A stretch of DNA of 6,880 bases, taken from an uncultured Bacillota bacterium (GTDB lineage: Bacteria > Bacillota_I > Bacilli_A > RFN20 > CAG-826). The translations under genes and the position numbers were made by a program. Shown here in pieces: positions 6,392 to 6,880 of this stretch. The stretch covers positions 1 through 6,880 of the forward strand of contig CASFWS010000055.1 of assembly GCA_949298295.1 (NCBI GenBank), given 5' to 3'. The notes below the pieces were generated by a model. That model worked only from the letters and a program-made list of their open reading frames with translations. It was not told where the DNA came from and made no database searches. Each line of letters opens with the position of its first letter. The stretch's first letter is position 1.

Positions 6392-6880
6392 CTATCCTTC
6401 CCGGGCGGCCATGAGGAGGTAGGGATTGTTCCGCTTCTCGGTCCCGAGGTCTCCCCTTGGCCCGTGGCCGGGATAGAAAAGAAGGCGATCGGGAAGGGCG
6501 TTCAGCTTCCTTAGGCTTTCGAGCATCTCCGCCGGCTCGGCCCCCGGGAGGTCGTAGCGCCCGATGCTTCCAAGGAAAAGAGTATCCCCGGTGAACAAAA
6601 GGGCGGCCTTCGGGAAATAAAGGCAAACGCTGCCCTTCGTATGGAAAGGGGTCGCAATGACCTCGATCCGCCCGAAGGGAGGAAGCTCGAGCTCCCCGCT
6701 TTCGGGGTAGTCCCGAAGCTCGAGGAGAGAAGGATCGAGGCGAAAGGAGAGCCCGAAGCTCCGGGAGCCGTTGAGGCGGGGGCTATCGAGGGCCGGGCGG
6801 TCTTCGGGACTCACGTAGACGGGGCAGGACGGCCCAAGGGAAAGAAGGCCCATCACATGGTCGAAATGGCCATGGGTGAG
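6392..6880 (-). CDS. Metallo-beta-lactamase-fold hydrolase, glyoxalase II-like (YqgX/YcbL type), 5' end cut by window edge
   Basis: The C-terminal 162 residues of an MBL-fold enzyme are in the window; the N-terminus lies beyond the right edge. The first codons read LTHGHFDHVMG, giving the metal-binding HxHxDH motif (H3, H5, D7, H8 of the fragment). The remaining ligands follow in order: H80 in TPFHTKGS, D99 in LFTGDTLFLGSIGR, and H139 in FYPGHG; TEKRNNPYL close to the C-terminus is typical of the YqgX/GloB-like branch. That branch hydrolyses thioesters such as hydroxyacylglutathione, or similar substrates, using two zinc or iron ions. The common GRTDLPGG is RYDLPGA here, a mild change near the active site. 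The full protein should be about 200-210 aa, so roughly 45 residues are missing. It ends 72 bp before efp on the same strand. Substrate unknown. Confidence 0.9.
   Translation of the reverse strand, partial: LTHGHFDHVMGLLSLGPSCPVYVSPEDRPALDSPRLNGSRSFGLSFRLDPSLLELRDYPESGELELPPFGRIEVIATPFHTKGSVCLYFPKAALLFTGDTLFLGSIGRYDLPGAEPAEMLESLRKLNALPDRLLFYPGHGPRGDLGTEKRNNPYLLMAAREG

Noticed and set aside
6383..6393. AGCCC-C-GGGCT palindrome at the hydrolase stop as a terminator
   Set aside because: A one-base loop cannot form with the full stem, and no U-run follows on the minus strand.

Overview
The window looks like chromosomal DNA from a Bacillota bacterium of the Bacilli/Erysipelotrichia/Mollicutes-like side. 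The evidence is the divergent plsY-parE pair (the same neighbours as in Bacillus subtilis), a UPF0154/YneF membrane protein (a family typical of Bacilli and Mollicutes), strong AGGAGG-type ribosome binding sites, and sigma-70-like promoters. Coding DNA is unusually GC-rich for this group (about 60% by spot counts, mostly C-ending codons). The genus cannot be named from the sequence alone; an uncultured gut-type lineage is a guess.

Layout. (1) 1-1528, minus: the N-terminal 509 codons of the topoisomerase IV B subunit (ParE), cut by the left edge. (2) 1529-1628: a 100-bp divergent promoter region. (3) 1629-2342, plus: PlsY, the acyl-phosphate:glycerol-3-phosphate acyltransferase. (4) 2343-2758: a 416-bp stretch with no confident gene. 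Its first 200 bp are strikingly AT-rich (about 28% G+C over 2341-2460 by hand count), are bracketed by an imperfect 15-bp inverted repeat, and contain a 39-codon ORF. Its end holds a promoter and RBS. (5) 2759-5430, plus: a two-gene, translationally coupled operon encoding a phytoene-desaturase/retinol-saturase-like FAD oxidoreductase and a ferredoxin-NAD(P)H-reductase-like protein with a C-terminal plant-type [2Fe-2S] domain. It ends at a strong intrinsic terminator. (6) 5487-6880, minus: a metallo-beta-lactamase-fold (glyoxalase II-like) hydrolase cut by the right edge, then efp (elongation factor P), then yneF, ending in a second intrinsic terminator placed tail-to-tail with the first.

How the parts fit. 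parE and plsY are housekeeping genes for chromosome decatenation and phospholipid synthesis. The efp-yneF pair is 5 bp apart and probably coupled in translation. The redox pair is the accessory-looking part: the second protein has everything needed to carry electrons from NAD(P)H through FAD to [2Fe-2S], and its obvious partner is the flavoprotein overlapping it by 4 bp. The substrate is unknown. The other points that stand out are the EF-P tip loop, which lacks the usual P-G-K-G, and the AT-rich, repeat-bounded island after plsY. I see no CRISPR array, rRNA, tRNA or intact mobile element.
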